Assembly (NCBI GenBank): GCA_945859605.1
Contig: OX243821.1
Span: 17,119,509-17,183,508, forward strand
Direction: 5' to 3'
DNA: 64,000 bases
DNA from: Lumbricus rubellus
Lineage: Eukaryota; Annelida; Clitellata; Crassiclitellata; Lumbricidae
Positions 42,651 through 55,455 of this stretch are shown here, piece after piece. Position 1 is the stretch's first letter. Each line of letters begins with the position of its first letter. A program made the position numbers and the translations under genes. Under the pieces are notes generated by a model. That model was not told the origin of the DNA and did no database searches. It saw only the letters and a list, made by a program, of their open reading frames with translations.

Positions 42651-43984
42651 TTCGCTATCAAGACACATAAATCTAGTTATCATAGATCGAGTATTCGAAT
42701 ATTACGAATTTAAAGATTTGCAAATATTCGCAAATACATGTATTAACAAATATTAAAACTGCCAACGAATATTATTTGTACAATATTAGATTTATTAAAG
42801 AAATTCTTTATTCTTTTTTATCATTTTGCTATTTATAAATTTGTTAGCGCAAGCCATTCTATTCCAATTATTGAAAAATGCGCATAATTGAAAAGTGTAG
42901 GCCCATGCTGCAGTGTAGGCCTAATCAAAATTTAAAATAACTCTAATTGTTTTCAGTGCCCAACCAATGTTTAAACCAAAGGAATTCGGATTTATTTAGA
43001 GACTCTTAAAGTTCACAAGTCATGTTCTTAAGTGTTTTAATTGAGACGCACAGGCCAGGTGTGCATAATTATGCCAGTAACTTTAATAGATTTCATTTTA
43101 TAGGCTAAACTTCAAGGTCTCATGCGCCTGAATGTCATGGAGATTATATCCTATAGGCTACATAGGCTAAACTTAAACTGCTTTAACGGGTAACATTGTG
43201 GTTTCGATGGTTCACTTTTAATTCGTTAACGAATATGTACGAATATTTTCGAATATTAAAACCTCAGTTGCGGCGACTACTACTACTGCTGCTGCTGCTG
43301 CTGTTTTTCCCATGTTTGCTTTCAATACTCGCCGGGTCTCGCCCTATGGTCTGCGGGGCTCAAGGCAGCAGCGTGTCCACATGCAAAAATTTACGTAGGC
43401 CTAGTTGATTTCCTGTCAAAGAAAAGTGTCAATAATTATGGCATTGACACTACCATAAAATTATTATGTAGGCCTGACCAAATAATGCAAAATCATGGGC
43501 GCCTTCACAAAGGCACATGCCCTCCAGAAAATTAACATTTATCTTTAACAAGAAAGTTTTGCCTTTGGCAAATTTCTTTGCGACAAAGATTTACATGTAA
43601 TGGTGCCAATGATTCCCATAGTGAAACGTAGAAATCTACATTAAGTCCCCTCTGGGAAATAATTTATGTCCATGTTCTTAATTTCTTGCTTTGCATTTTG
43701 TAAATTCTTTCTAAAAATAAATTACATAAACCCCTAAGCACATTCCGTGATTGGCTATTTTTAGATGGAATTTCTCGCAGTTAGAACCCGGATAGGCCGC
43801 ATTATAATTAGGTCTATATACATGTATAATTACATCTAAACTGTCGGCTTCACATGGGCTGCAAAGCCTGCAACACGCTGTCGGCGTTGCAAACAGGATT
43901 TGCATATTTCCGGTGTCACGGAATATTCTATCCTCCCTTAAAGCTATCCGTGGAGATGGAATATACCGGGTATGTAGTATCTTT
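42651..43984. other. Flank of cGLR unit C
   Basis: Aligns in segments with 25860-27260 in unit A, without the palindrome. A short CTG run lies at 43284-43303. No gene seen. Confidence 0.6.
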
Positions 43985-44269
43985 ACTAGCCTAGTTAGCT
44001 ACACCGGAAAGCGCGAACGGCATTCGTCTGTTGGATACAACGGACTGCGGTTCAAGCCCCGGGCTGGGAGTTGACATTCAGAGATTTCAATATCTCCGGC
44101 TAGTACGTGTGGGACGCAGAGGCGCAAGCTCCTGCGGAGCGACCTTGGGCAAGTTGCTTACCCATCATTGTCTGTGAGGAAGGCAGCGGGAAACCACCTC
44201 ACTCATCTCTTCCCCAGGGGCGTAAAGCCAACGAACCTGCCTTCGGGCAGAGAACCATCATCATCATCA
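43985..44269 (+). mobile_element. tRNA-derived SINE (type 3) with 10-bp target duplication
   Basis: Flanked by TAGTATCTTT on both sides (43975-43984 and 44270-44279). Box B-like GGTTCAAGCCC in the head, body with GGGAAACCACCTCACTCATC, and 3' end GAACCTGCCTTCGGGCAGAGAACC plus ATC repeats. The 3' end matches the LINE at 40132-41012. Confidence 0.8.
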
Positions 44270-44279
44270 TAGTATCTTT

Positions 44280-45300
44280 GGGGCAAGCCATTCTATTCCA
44301 ATTATTGAAAAATGCGCATAATTGATAGGCTTAAGTGTAGGCCCTATGCTGCAGTGTAATCAGAATTTTAAATAACTGTAATTGTTTTTAGTGCCCAACC
44401 AATGTTTAAAGCAAAGGAATTCGGATTTATTTAGTGACTCTGCAAGTTCACATGTTCTTAAGTGTTAATGTTTCATTAGTTCTTTAAAAAGTAGATCAAG
44501 TTAGCTTTTAGGAGTAGGCCTAAACACACTAGGTGTTAGTGGTAATGTTCAGAGCAAAACTAAATTGATGTCAATTTTCAAAAATTAATACACACGGAAG
44601 CTACTTGTCAACTTATCTTCATGAAGGGGGGGTACGATTATTAGGGGATAGTCTATTTTGTGATTTCGGCAGTGGTGACGAGATGCATATTTTTCAGCCA
44701 GGGCAGCTATTCAACTATTCATTGCAGAGCTTAATTATATATATTCAAATAATTGCACACCAATCTCGAACTGCTGGACCTTACCGAATAGGTCTTATAT
44801 CCCATATGGTCATAGAAAAAAGTGCAGATGGGAACCTGACAATCTGGAACTTGACTAACCTACTCCAGGCCTATCGAATAGGCTATGTCTTTTGTAAACG
44901 GCTGTGAAATTGTGAATAACCTGGTTCCCATTAATTTTCTTCTCTTTCTTGGACACTACAGAACTGTCGAGACTGCGCTTAAGACCAAAATTATATATTT
45001 AATAAACGTTTTATCTGCTTCTAAATATTATACGTATAACTTTAACCACTTGCCTTTTTATGCTAATGTCTCAGACGTCTAGCCGTCAGTTTTTTTCAGA
45101 CTGTAAAACGCAGATTCTATCCTAGACAGACACAGCATTCGCTACACGTTAGCAGGTCATCGAATGTTCATGCTAGCATCCTGGTCTAGTAATTAGGGCC
45201 GTATACCATTAAGTTGACCGAAGACTTAATGAAGTTCAGTGCGCGGGTGGTGAGACATTTAAGCAGAGTAGAAGCTTTTGATTTTACAGTCACGTGATTA
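44280..45300. other. Distal flank of cGLR unit C
   Basis: 44740-45300 aligns with 27650-27925 and 29820-30108 of unit A, reading across the site where the LINE interrupts unit A. No gene seen. Confidence 0.6.
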
Positions 45301-45356
45301 GTGGTTATTTTCTTAACTAAGTAGTACATTTATGTTTTTGTATACAGATTCATTGA

Positions 45357-45428
45357 GTGTATGTATGTATGTATGTATGTATGTATGTATGTATGTATGT
45401 ATGTATGTATGTATGTATGTATGTATGT
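45357..45428. repeat. (ATGT)n microsatellite
   Basis: About 17 perfect ATGT units. Confidence 0.97.
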
Positions 45429-46250
45429 ACACTCTCGTTCAAAATGTGCAGTAAACATACACACTTTCCTCCACATTAGTGTGTAGCTCTCACTCGACCA
45501 CAGTATTGTGGAGCTACTCTACACATTTATGTGGAGCCATTTCATTGCACACCTAGTGTGTAGTTTAACTACACAGAATTGTGTAGCTTTTCTTGAATTA
45601 GTTGTGTAGTTTTGAAGAGGAGCAGTCCTTTTATCTAGCCCTAAAGTAGCCATGTTTATGAAGTGTCAACAACTTCATTTTCTTTAGCCTCGGCATACGA
45701 GGGCGGATGTTCAATCCTCTCCCTCACCGTCTAATCTTCCCACCAACAGTGTACGATCATTGCATTCAGCATCCATGATTTAGCGGCTACGGGGCACACG
45801 TGAAGCAGAAATCTCTACACAAATTTCTGCCCTTGGCAGGAATTTGAAACCCCCCCCACCTGTTGCTCGACACTCCAGCATGCTAACCTTTAGACTACCG
45901 TGCACCCCACTTTTCTTGCAGTGTTTTTTTTAAAATATTGTGCACCAAGTAAATTTGTTGAGATGTATAATTTCCCAGCATAGTGCACAGCTGTTAACAT
46001 GCCAGTGAATAAACATTTAATACATAATTGAATAGTGAAGTTTCTCCTGATAATGGACTATTTGCAGCCCAATGGAGAGCAACTCATATTTTACAAATAC
46101 ATAAAAATGGAATAAAATTTATTTTTATTACACAACACAAGAGAAGTTGTAGTATCCAGACTCAGGATAGTTCAATTCTGCAACTAAAACTTCTGTAGCA
46201 CCATTTTATAGTGCAAAAAGCATCAGTTCAAGTCTAATGTAAACAAGTGC
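45429..46250. other. Gene-free stretch with GTGTAG motifs
   Basis: TGTGTAG or its complement recurs several times between 45470 and 45610. No gene or clear mobile element. Confidence 0.4.
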
Positions 46251-49200
46251 TAAATTGCTTTGGATCAGCAGTATTCAGTTTATCCGCAGCAGCATGGGTT
46301 GTGTCATTCCTTTTCTCTCTTGAACGGCCACCACATCGTCTACAGTATCCTCCTGTAAAAAATCAATCATAGTTGGTTAAGGCTTTAATATATACACATA
46401 AAGGCTGCGAATATTAATCTCTTCTATTGGGCCCATATTTTATCATGTCCCACACTTCTCAAAAGGTTTTACCTCAGTGGCAATAGACTTGCATCTAGGC
46501 AGGTATCAATACATGCTGGAGATAATTACAAGGGCATGCAATCATGTATGTGTGTAAGTGAGCACCATGCAGCATGTATAACAGCCTCACAAACGTTTTC
46601 ACAGTTCAAACGGTGCAACTTAGTTATCTCAAAATGCCTTCTAAGCTTTTCTAATGCGAATGGTGAACTTCTAACTTAACTTAGACCTGTAAACAGACCT
46701 TTACGCAGTAAATACTGCACATGTATATTGTATACACATTTTTACCTGGAATAAAAATTTAATAGAAAAGTATAATAAACTGTAAACACAGATCTTTGCA
46801 TAATTGCATATACAATACAATAAGCATCTAACAAAACAAAGCAATCAGGCATGAAGAATGCCAAGCAACACCAAGAACCTATCTTAATAAATATGGTAAG
46901 ACTCAAAAGCTTTAAAAAGTTGTACTATTCTATCAGACAACAAACCAGATAGTGGACAGAAAAACTGATCTTTTTTAACAAACCTCAAAATTCACAAAAA
47001 AGCTTCCAACCACAGATTCCCGAAACAGTCTTGACCTTTTCACCGACTTGTTCTGTAGCGTCAGTAAAAGATGAAGTAGGCACTTTGAGATCACCGCACT
47101 CTTTCTGCCTGTATAATAAGAAGCAGAATGTCTTACATAACCCATGTTCACAATATTAAAGATTACAGTTAAAGATTTAAAGCGGTGCATCAGGTATGGA
47201 CTCGAAACTTGATGAGCATCCAGCTTTATCACAAAAATTATTTGGCCATGCACGAGTTCTTTGCTATTTTTGCATTCCTTACACCCCAAAATCGAATATT
47301 GTCATATTTTAGAAGCTTTGGAAAGCCAGCGTAGTGAAAAATTCTTAAATATATCACAATATACAGATCATATATTCTCCATTGCCAAATTACATCATTC
47401 TACATCATTTTGCAAACAAAGGCAATTGTACTCAATCACATAAATTTATATAGAGCCAACATCAAGATCTATGCTCATTTCTTACCTTCATCTAACTCAT
47501 CATTGGACACTTTCTAGTTCTTCATCGAGTTTGACAAATTCGTGCACCACCTGCTTATCTGATCCAATGAAGGAATTCTTCTCAGACCTAAAATCTAAAA
47601 CCAACAATTCACTAATTAGGACCTTTGTCAAAATAGCAGGTTTTTTTTATTCAGCAACAGTTAAGCAAGTTATCACTTAAAAATTAAACATGCAACCTTG
47701 GACAACATGGACACCACCTACAAAGACTGCAGCAGCAAATCATAAATGTCTGCTAAAATGGGATGCGACAATTGCTGAATGGCATCACACTGGCATGAAG
47801 AATCGGTTTTAAAAACATGCAAGCCCACAAATGTCAACTCAGTCTTCTACTCCCTATAACACAATGGCAAAAAGAAAAGTAATTTCATTGTCAATGCCAC
47901 CTAAGAGCTTATGGTCTAAACCAGATCAGCTTGAAAAGGAAGCATCAGCAAAGCAATTACCTAACCTTATGAATACAACAATGAATAACCTGCCACATAC
48001 TAATAAAATTTGCAAAATACTACTAAAAATCAGTGCTTTTCAGAAAAAGACTAGAGAACAGCATTCCAGGATATTTTTCAGCGATTAAAAATTAAATTAA
48101 TTAATTAAAATAAATTATAAACAAGAGCTCTAATTTAAATTAATGAATTCTTATAAGAAATTATTTCATAATCAGTTTTAACATGTTTTGAAATGAGAGG
48201 TTGAGGCTTAGTCCTTCAGAAACCCTACACAACTGTTCTAAAAATGTAAAGTTCTGGAACCATTTTGCCCTGCAAAAGCACTGCTAAAATTAACTCAAGC
48301 CTGCAAGTACTGTGCAAAAACTGTTCTTACTGCATCTGGCATGTCAAGCAGCCATGGGTAGTGCCATGTCATCTCTATCCTAGTTATGGAGGGCGATGAA
48401 TTCTTCACCCGAATTCTACGGTCTCCATGTGTGAGATCCATCGTCTGAAGCAGTTTAGTTCAGTGTGAAATGCCTCTCGAAAGTTGTCACTTTGCTCCAG
48501 AGGAAACCTTAAGCAATAAAGACAATTTAAAAGTAAACAAACCAAATCATTACATGCACTAATGTTAAATTTTTGCCACAAGTTGGTACACGCTTCACTC
48601 AACACTGATCCTACGTTAACATGACTTCACAATTACTAACTAAATGTTCCCGATGTTTAGAACAATGAATATAGACTGAAATTCCACTGTTTTTATGGCA
48701 TCGTACCCAAAACATATAATGAATGCAGAAAATTACCAAAAAACAACACTTAAACAACACTAAAATTTGGCTTAGCATCACACACTGCAATAGTCTACAT
48801 GATGGAAAATTATTTGCTGCTCACCTGCTAGATTTGGCTGAATGCATCCAGAGGCACAATGTCTTGGCAGTTCTATCTATGGCTGCGAAACTGATACTTC
48901 AGAGTTCCAGTAAAGACTGGACCTACAAAAACCACATAAATATTAATATTCACCTGGTAATAATTCAAGCAACTGATAGGCATGCTTCAATCTGCAAAAG
49001 AGACATCTTAAAGCAAAAGGCACACAATTGGTTTAATTCATTCATTCTGATAATTTATATAAGCGCCTCTTCAAGATAGCTACTCAGAGGCGCTCGATGC
49101 ACTTCAATATTCACACAGCCACTTGGCAAAGCGAAATGATCAATAAATATAAATAATCTGAAATATCGACTCTAAAATAAAAGAATTAACCCCACAAAAT

Positions 49201-50361
49201 CCCAATGCAAAATTTCTGCAAGCATGGTACGCTTCAGTGTTAAAATTGTCAAATCAACAATTATGTAAGCATTTAATAAGGTTTTTAAAAAAGAGTCACA
49301 ATTGGCTTAATGCACTTCACTGACATACCAGAACATGACCATTCGACAAAGCGAGCGGTGAACATGAGCAAGTTCCGATGAATAATCTAAAAATGAAAAA
49401 GAACAAAACATTCAATCTATGAACCTGATGATAAATTACTATGCTGAGCTCATTCGAAATGCAACAAAATTATAGTATCAGGGACCAAAACATATAGAAT
49501 ATCTATGTAACCCTAACACACCCTCACGGCGTGTAACCGACATTTATGATGTTGGTAAAAACGAAGACTGCGTGCCCATCCATGTAAACAGAATAAAGTT
49601 TCAAATTTCAATTTACTCTTATTTACTGCACATCGTCCCTCATTTATAATTCTATTAATCTGACCGTTTTACATAGATCTCGCGTTTATCATTTATTATA
49701 GCTGAGCGCATTGTATTATGAGATGCCACTGATAGGTCGCAGCGCTCTATTTTAGCTAAATCGTTGGCAACCATATTGTTTTGTATAAAAGATCACAGTC
49801 TTCGGGATGACCACGATGATCCTAACCGACCCTTAATACGCAGAAAGGCCAAACTCCCGTTAAATATTCAGAGTTAAATCATATGCATGAAATAATGACA
49901 TAGCCGCATTGATAGTACAGCCCAGAATCTAAAAATCATTAGTGTGCGAAACGCGATCTCGGGGATCGGCCAAAATTCGTCTCGGGAATTCGGGTTTCGA
50001 GTTTTCCAGCCACACGACGGCACTTAGGTCTCTAAGATTATAGGTAGGCCTTTACCTATAGCCTAATGCTCGTAATATTGGAACAAAATGCCGTGACAAT
50101 GAATACATTCTTGCTATAAAACATGGCGGATGTACAAGGGATGTAGGCTACACGTGCTCGCTATCACATTCGTATAAAAACCCGTCAATTCACACGCGCA
50201 CAGTTCTAAAAGTCTGGCAAGCTTCAGTGTAATAATGTACAACCACAGCGGTTTTGTGAAAATGTAATGTTAACATACAAATATCATAACTGCCAAAACA
50301 TAAGCTTACCTGACACGACAACCGGAACAAAGCGAAAAGACCGCTGAACGTTGGCCTCCAT
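46250..50361 (-). other. Possible spliced minus-strand transcript, unrecognised
   Basis: Several minus-strand segments have good splice signals. A candidate first exon 50361-50310 starts ATG (MEANVQRSFRFVPVVVS) and ends CAG/GTAAGC. A 58-nt exon 49386-49329 continues it in frame. Further exon-like pieces: about 48938-48829 (acceptor TTTTTGTAG, donor GTGAGC), about 47588-47487 (acceptor TTTTAG, donor GTAAGA) with SEKNSFIGSDKQVVHEFVKL, about 47112-46985, and about 46346 downwards. Some pieces carry stops in every frame, so this may be a decaying gene or a non-coding RNA. I recognise no protein family. Confidence 0.3.
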
Positions 50362-50390
50362 CTAACCTACGCATAAGAATCTACACACTA

Positions 50391-53300
50391 TATAGTCCGA
50401 TCGCTAAAGTCTATTTATCAGAACAATCGCGCAAAAGTGGAAGATTAGTTGATTTTTGCGGTGAGTACACCTAATATGTTGTAGAAGATATCTGGGGGTC
50501 AACCCACGCTGGAAAATCGATATTTGAATTGATTTTAATTTATTTTGATCGGTGAGCGATAATAGGTGAAGTTGCGTATTCACCACTATACCGTGTATAC
50601 GGTAAATATCATTTCGTAGCCTGTAAGTGATGTTTCGTGTCACAGCAACAGATCGTTCTTAATTTATTTGTTTGCATTTGTTATCGAAATGTCAAAATGT
50701 CCGTTTGTTACTGGACTGACTGATTTGAAATCATATACTTATGTCAGGCCGAAATTTGCAGATTTAAAATGTGTGTAACTTATCGTTTCAGTGTTCGAAA
50801 TAATTCTCCACGGCTATTATTTTCATCTATTCGCCTTCTACTTTGGCATGAATACTTTTCATTAATCCAGCGTCCATTTAAATAAGAATTCGCTTAATCA
50901 ATGCAGCTTCTATTTTGGGCAAGAGTTATTTTTTTATCAATCCAACTTCTATTTAAATTGCAATTAGGCCTATTTACATAAATCCAGCTCCAATTTAATC
51001 AAGAATATTTTCATCATTTCCACTTCTATTTAAAAAAATTATTATCAATGATCCGACTTCTATTTATTATTTTTTTCTTTCAACATTTATTGTTTTCCTC
51101 AGGCTAAAAGCTAAACTAAAAAAGAGAAGTGTGTTCAAGATTAGAGTGCGTGATTTTCATGCTGTGTGCATTTGACAGTCTCTGAAAAGGCAGGCTATCT
51201 CCCTTGGATTGTCGGAAACGACTACACCACAAAAGTTTGTTCCATTCAGCCGGGTCCATCCAGTTGCAAAAATTCACAATTTCCCAATTTTCTGGCTGAA
51301 GTGTGACCACAAAGTCACTTTGAGATGAAAATCGTAGCCCGTTCTTTTCGACAAATCAACGTGAATGCGACCAATGCTTTATAAGTTCGTGCAATGGTGA
51401 ATACTTGAGAACGTTGAAGCGATAGATTGCCCATAACGTGTAAAACATTTCCAGACATTTCCAGACAGCAAGAACTTAGAGGAGATTTTATAAACCTTAT
51501 TTTTGGCAAAACTAATTTCATTTGTAAGAGAGAGTAAAGCAGATGAATTATCTGCAGTGTTGAAACTTTCCAGTTTGAAGAAGCTACAGGCCTATATCAA
51601 AAGTGTGCAGGAACTTGGCCAATAGCATAGTGACAAATGTTCATTTGAGCCAATTAAATGACCATATTAAGTTAAAACATTGCAGGATTGAATTATTATA
51701 AATAGGGACTGAGTGTGTTATTGCTTGTTAGCCATGACTCACTGCTTCTTCAATGACACCTCAAATTTTGCGTTGGATATCTGTATTGGTTAGTCTAGTA
51801 TCAAGTAGTCAACAGGACAAACCTAAAAGATTAAAAAATCTGCGAGTGCAGAGCTGTCCTTTTTTATGCGTGCAGTTACAGATGTCTAAAACAATTTGCT
51901 AAATGAACATGATTATAGCCCAATGTCAATTTGATTAAAAAGTACATAAACCCAACTAACATTGTCTGGACTAAACCTGTTGTCAAGCAATTGAAGCAAC
52001 TGCAGAACCTTGCAGTAGAAATTTAGAAAAAATACAAAAGTGCAAACAAATTATAGCATTTATAACTGAAGTATTAATAATTATAAATGAACAACAATCT
52101 TGAAAAGCAATTTTTATTGTATGTGTTCAATAAACAATTATATAATTGTTCAATTTAATTCTAAACTGAGCCATGTGCATTACATTTTTAAAATCAGGAG
52201 GAGGAGAGTTCCAAAGTGATGGACCAGAGCACTAAATAGAAAACTGCCTTCAAACTTCAAATCAGCCTATGTGTTCAAGCTGGCATTAGCTTGTTCCTGA
52301 CAAGGACCTTTTCCAATGCTGTTCAGCATCTTGATTCCACACCTGATCACAATGACTGCAATTCTGTCAACTGTTTATTTTCATCTGCTTGGTTTTGAAG
52401 AAGTTTTCTATCCAAATGTAAAAGAAGTAGACTCTGAACAGACTCATATGAGTCAGTTCTGGACTGCAGTGGACATTTGTTTGCTAGTTGTCATGCTTGA
52501 TCTCCTATTTTTACTCCAAGAGCGACATTTCATCAAGAACATGACCTAACACTTAAAACCTGATGCAACTTCATTATAAACATAGCTAAACTGATTGGAA
52601 GGTTACTCCTGTGCTTATGTAATCTGTGTGATCATGATATATTAATTCATTTGAAATTGTAAATTGTTCCCAATAACAAATCATTAAATATTAAATAATT
52701 TGAGAATCAGTGGTAAGGAAGCCAACTTGATTGTCAGCGAGCACCTTGATTCTACCCTTATGGCAGTTCAATCAGCCAGAGGCGTAGTGACCTCCTTCCA
52801 TACCGTCTGACTGGAGGTCCCTGCAAAGAATGGGTCCTAAAAGTGGCAAAAATTGTAAGGTATTACTTGGTAGGTGACATTTATTGATACTACTGCACAA
52901 TCCATGTTGGAAAGCACTGTTTAAAAGGCTTTAACAGCAGTAAATACGGAATACATGTACGCTGTAGGGCGTGTAGGCCCATGTAAACATAATATGAACC
53001 CTGTAATTGTAATTGAACATTTATATAGCACCACTTCAAGAGAACTCCTCAGAGGCGCTCCCGACCTGACACCAAACCATAATCAAATAGAATGGTTTTC
53101 AAACGCTTGCGGAAAAGGGGCAAAGAAAGACAAAGAAGTTCATTACGGAGACTAATAGGTAACTTATTCCAGAAAGACGGACCGACCATAGCAAAACTTC
53201 TATGCAGCGCTGCGGAAGATCGAGCCATAGGAACAACCAGGTCGCCATGCGTTGCAGAGCGAAGGAATCTACGGCCTGGAATGGATAGCACAGGCACACA

Positions 53301-54690
53301 AAGTTCCTGTATATTGTATGTGTATATTAAATATAAATACCACATTCCAGTTTCCGCAATATAAGGGGCCCTGAAATTCAAATTTTGACCTTTGAAAAAG
53401 GAACAGAGTTTTCAGATGTGCAGTACTGCTGTACTGGGCAATGGCACTTTTATGCCAATTCTATAAAAGTTTCTAGAGTATACCATATTATCAATGCATT
53501 GATGCTGTCTAAGTAAAATTTAGTAGCAACGAAGAAATCTTGCTGGCATGACATAGTTTTAACAATTTCCAACATGAACTGTGAGCATTGGAAGGCTTTG
53601 TAGGCAACCTGTCTTCCAATCTTTGACAAAGTTTAACACGCTATGGGCAATCTATCGCTTCAGCATTCTCAAGTATTCACCATTGCACGAACTTGTTAAG
53701 CGTTGGACGTTGGTTGCACACACGTTGGATTGTCGAAAAGAATGGGCTACAATTTTCATCCCAAGGTGACTTTGTAGTCACACGTTCAGCCAGATAATTG
53801 GGAAATTGTGAATTTGTAACTGGATGGCCCGGCTGAATGGAATAAACTTTTGTGGTGTAGTCGTTTCCGACAATCCAAGGGAGATAGCCTGCCTTTTCAG
53901 AGACTGTCAAATGCACACAGCATGAAAATCACGCACTCTAATCTTGAACACACTTCTCTTTTTTAGTTTAGCTTTTAGCCTGAGGAAAACAATAAATGTT
54001 GAAGGAAAAAAATAATAAATAGAAGTCGGATCATTGATAATAATTTTTTAAAATAGAAGTGGAAATGATGAAAATATTCTTGATTAAATTGGAGCTGGAT
54101 TTATGTACCCGGTAAATAGGCCTAATTGCAATTTAAATAGAAGTTGATTGATAAAAAAAATAACTCTTGCCCAAAATAGAAGCTGCATTGATTAAGCGAA
54201 TTCTTACTTAAATGGACGCTGGATTAATGAAAAGTATTCATGCCAAAGTAGAAGGCGAATAGATGAAAATAATAGCCGTGGAGAATTATTTCGAACACTG
54301 AAACGATAAGTTACACACATTTTAAATCTGCAAATTTTGGCCTGACATAAGTATATGATTTCAAATCAGTCAGTCCAGTAACACACGGACATTTTGACAT
54401 TTCGATAACAAATGCAAACAAATAAATTAAGAACGATCTGTTGCTGTGACACGAAACATCACTTACAGGCTACGAAATAATATTTACCGTATACACGGTA
54501 TAGTGGTGAATACGCAACTTCACCTATTATCGTTCACCGATCAAAATAAATTAAAATCAATTCAAATATCGATTTTCCAGCGTGGGTTGACCCCCAGATC
54601 TATTCTACAACATCTTAGGTGTACTCACCGCAAAAATCAACTAATCTTCCACTTTTGCGCGATTTTTATGCCTATCGATCGGACTAATAG
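50391..54690. mobile_element. 4.3 kb element with about 1.1 kb terminal inverted repeats
   Basis: 50393-51530 is matched in reverse by about 53560-54686 with scattered differences. The ends are TAGTCCGATCG and CGATCGGACTA, and the direct repeat CTACACACTA flanks both sides (50381-50390 and 54691-54700), consistent with a target duplication. Each arm carries a matching 79-codon frame starting MTRNITYRLRN, of no known family. The 2 kb centre shows no transposase, only one unassigned 77-codon frame with hydrophobic stretches (52316-52549) and a LINE fragment. Probably a foldback-type or non-autonomous DNA transposon. Confidence 0.75.
53005..53381 (-). mobile_element. CR1/L2-like LINE 3' fragment
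   Basis: Minus strand encodes the C-terminal end of an RT protein (SIPGRRFLRSATHGDLVVP; SFAMVGPSFWNKLPISLR). It is followed by GGGAGCGCCTCTGAGGAG...GGTGCTATATAAATG and an ACAATT tail. Same family as 27925-29820. Confidence 0.8.
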
Positions 54691-54817
54691 CTACACACTA
54701 GAAGCAGGTCAACATCCGGGAATGTCAGTAGCTGCACATCTCTGTGGATGGAACTGTGTAGAAGAACTCTATGCACATATTATGTGGAGCTATGATACCA
54801 CAATCTCAGCGAGCGTG

Positions 54818-54885
54818 TATGTATGTATGTATGTATGTATGTATGTATGTATGTATGTATGTATGTATGTATGTATGTATGTATG

Positions 54886-54916
<31 letters not shown>

Positions 54917-55030
54917 GTATGTATGTATGTATGTATGTATGTATGTATGTATGTATGTATGTATGTATGTACATGTATGTATGTATGTATGTATGTATGT
55001 ATGTATGTATGTATGTATGTATGTATTGTT
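54818..55030. repeat. (GTAT)n microsatellite, first block
   Basis: More than 200 bases of GTAT with a few interruptions (an ACATGT near 54971). Tyr/Val/Cys/Met and Ile/His/Thr frames here are artefacts. Confidence 0.98.
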
Positions 55031-55033
55031 TGT

Positions 55034-55243
55034 ATGTGCACTTGTTATAGCGCCCCTTCAAGCTCTCTACTCAGAGGCGCTCCCGAATGAAGAGCGGACA
55101 CTGCATCGGAGTTTCACGCCGAAGCGCTGAGCAATTGTGAGTGAAGGACTTGCCCAAGGTCCTTACGCGGGGAGGTGGATTCGAACCTCGGACCTTCAGG
55201 CTCCAAGGCAACGACGCCACCACTAGACCACCGCGCCCCACGC
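55034..55243 (-). mobile_element. tRNA-derived SINE (type 2) between GTAT blocks
   Basis: Minus strand; box A TGGTCTAGTGG and box B GGTTCGAATCC. Very similar to 19855-20065. GTAT repeats lie on both sides, so it landed in, or seeded, the microsatellite. Confidence 0.85.
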
Positions 55244-55246
55244 AAT

Positions 55247-55455
55247 GTATGTACATGTATGTATGTATGTATGTATGTATGTATGTATGTATGTATGTAT
55301 GTATGTATGTATGTATGTATGTATGTATGTATGTATGTGTGTGTATGTATGTATGTATGTATGTATGTATGTATGTATGTATGTATGTATGTATGTATGT
55401 ATGTATGTATGTATGTATGTATGTATGTATGTATGTATGTATGTATGTATGTATG
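55247..55455. repeat. (GTAT)n microsatellite, second block
   Basis: About 50 GTAT units with one GTGTGT interruption. Confidence 0.98.

Noticed and set aside
50404..50643. 79-codon frame as a host gene
   Set aside because: It recurs in inverted form at 54446 as part of the long inverted arms and has no recognisable domain; treated as repeat content.
52316..52549. 77-codon frame with hydrophobic segments
   Set aside because: Lies inside the large inverted-repeat element, has no homology that I recognise and is too short to support as a gene.
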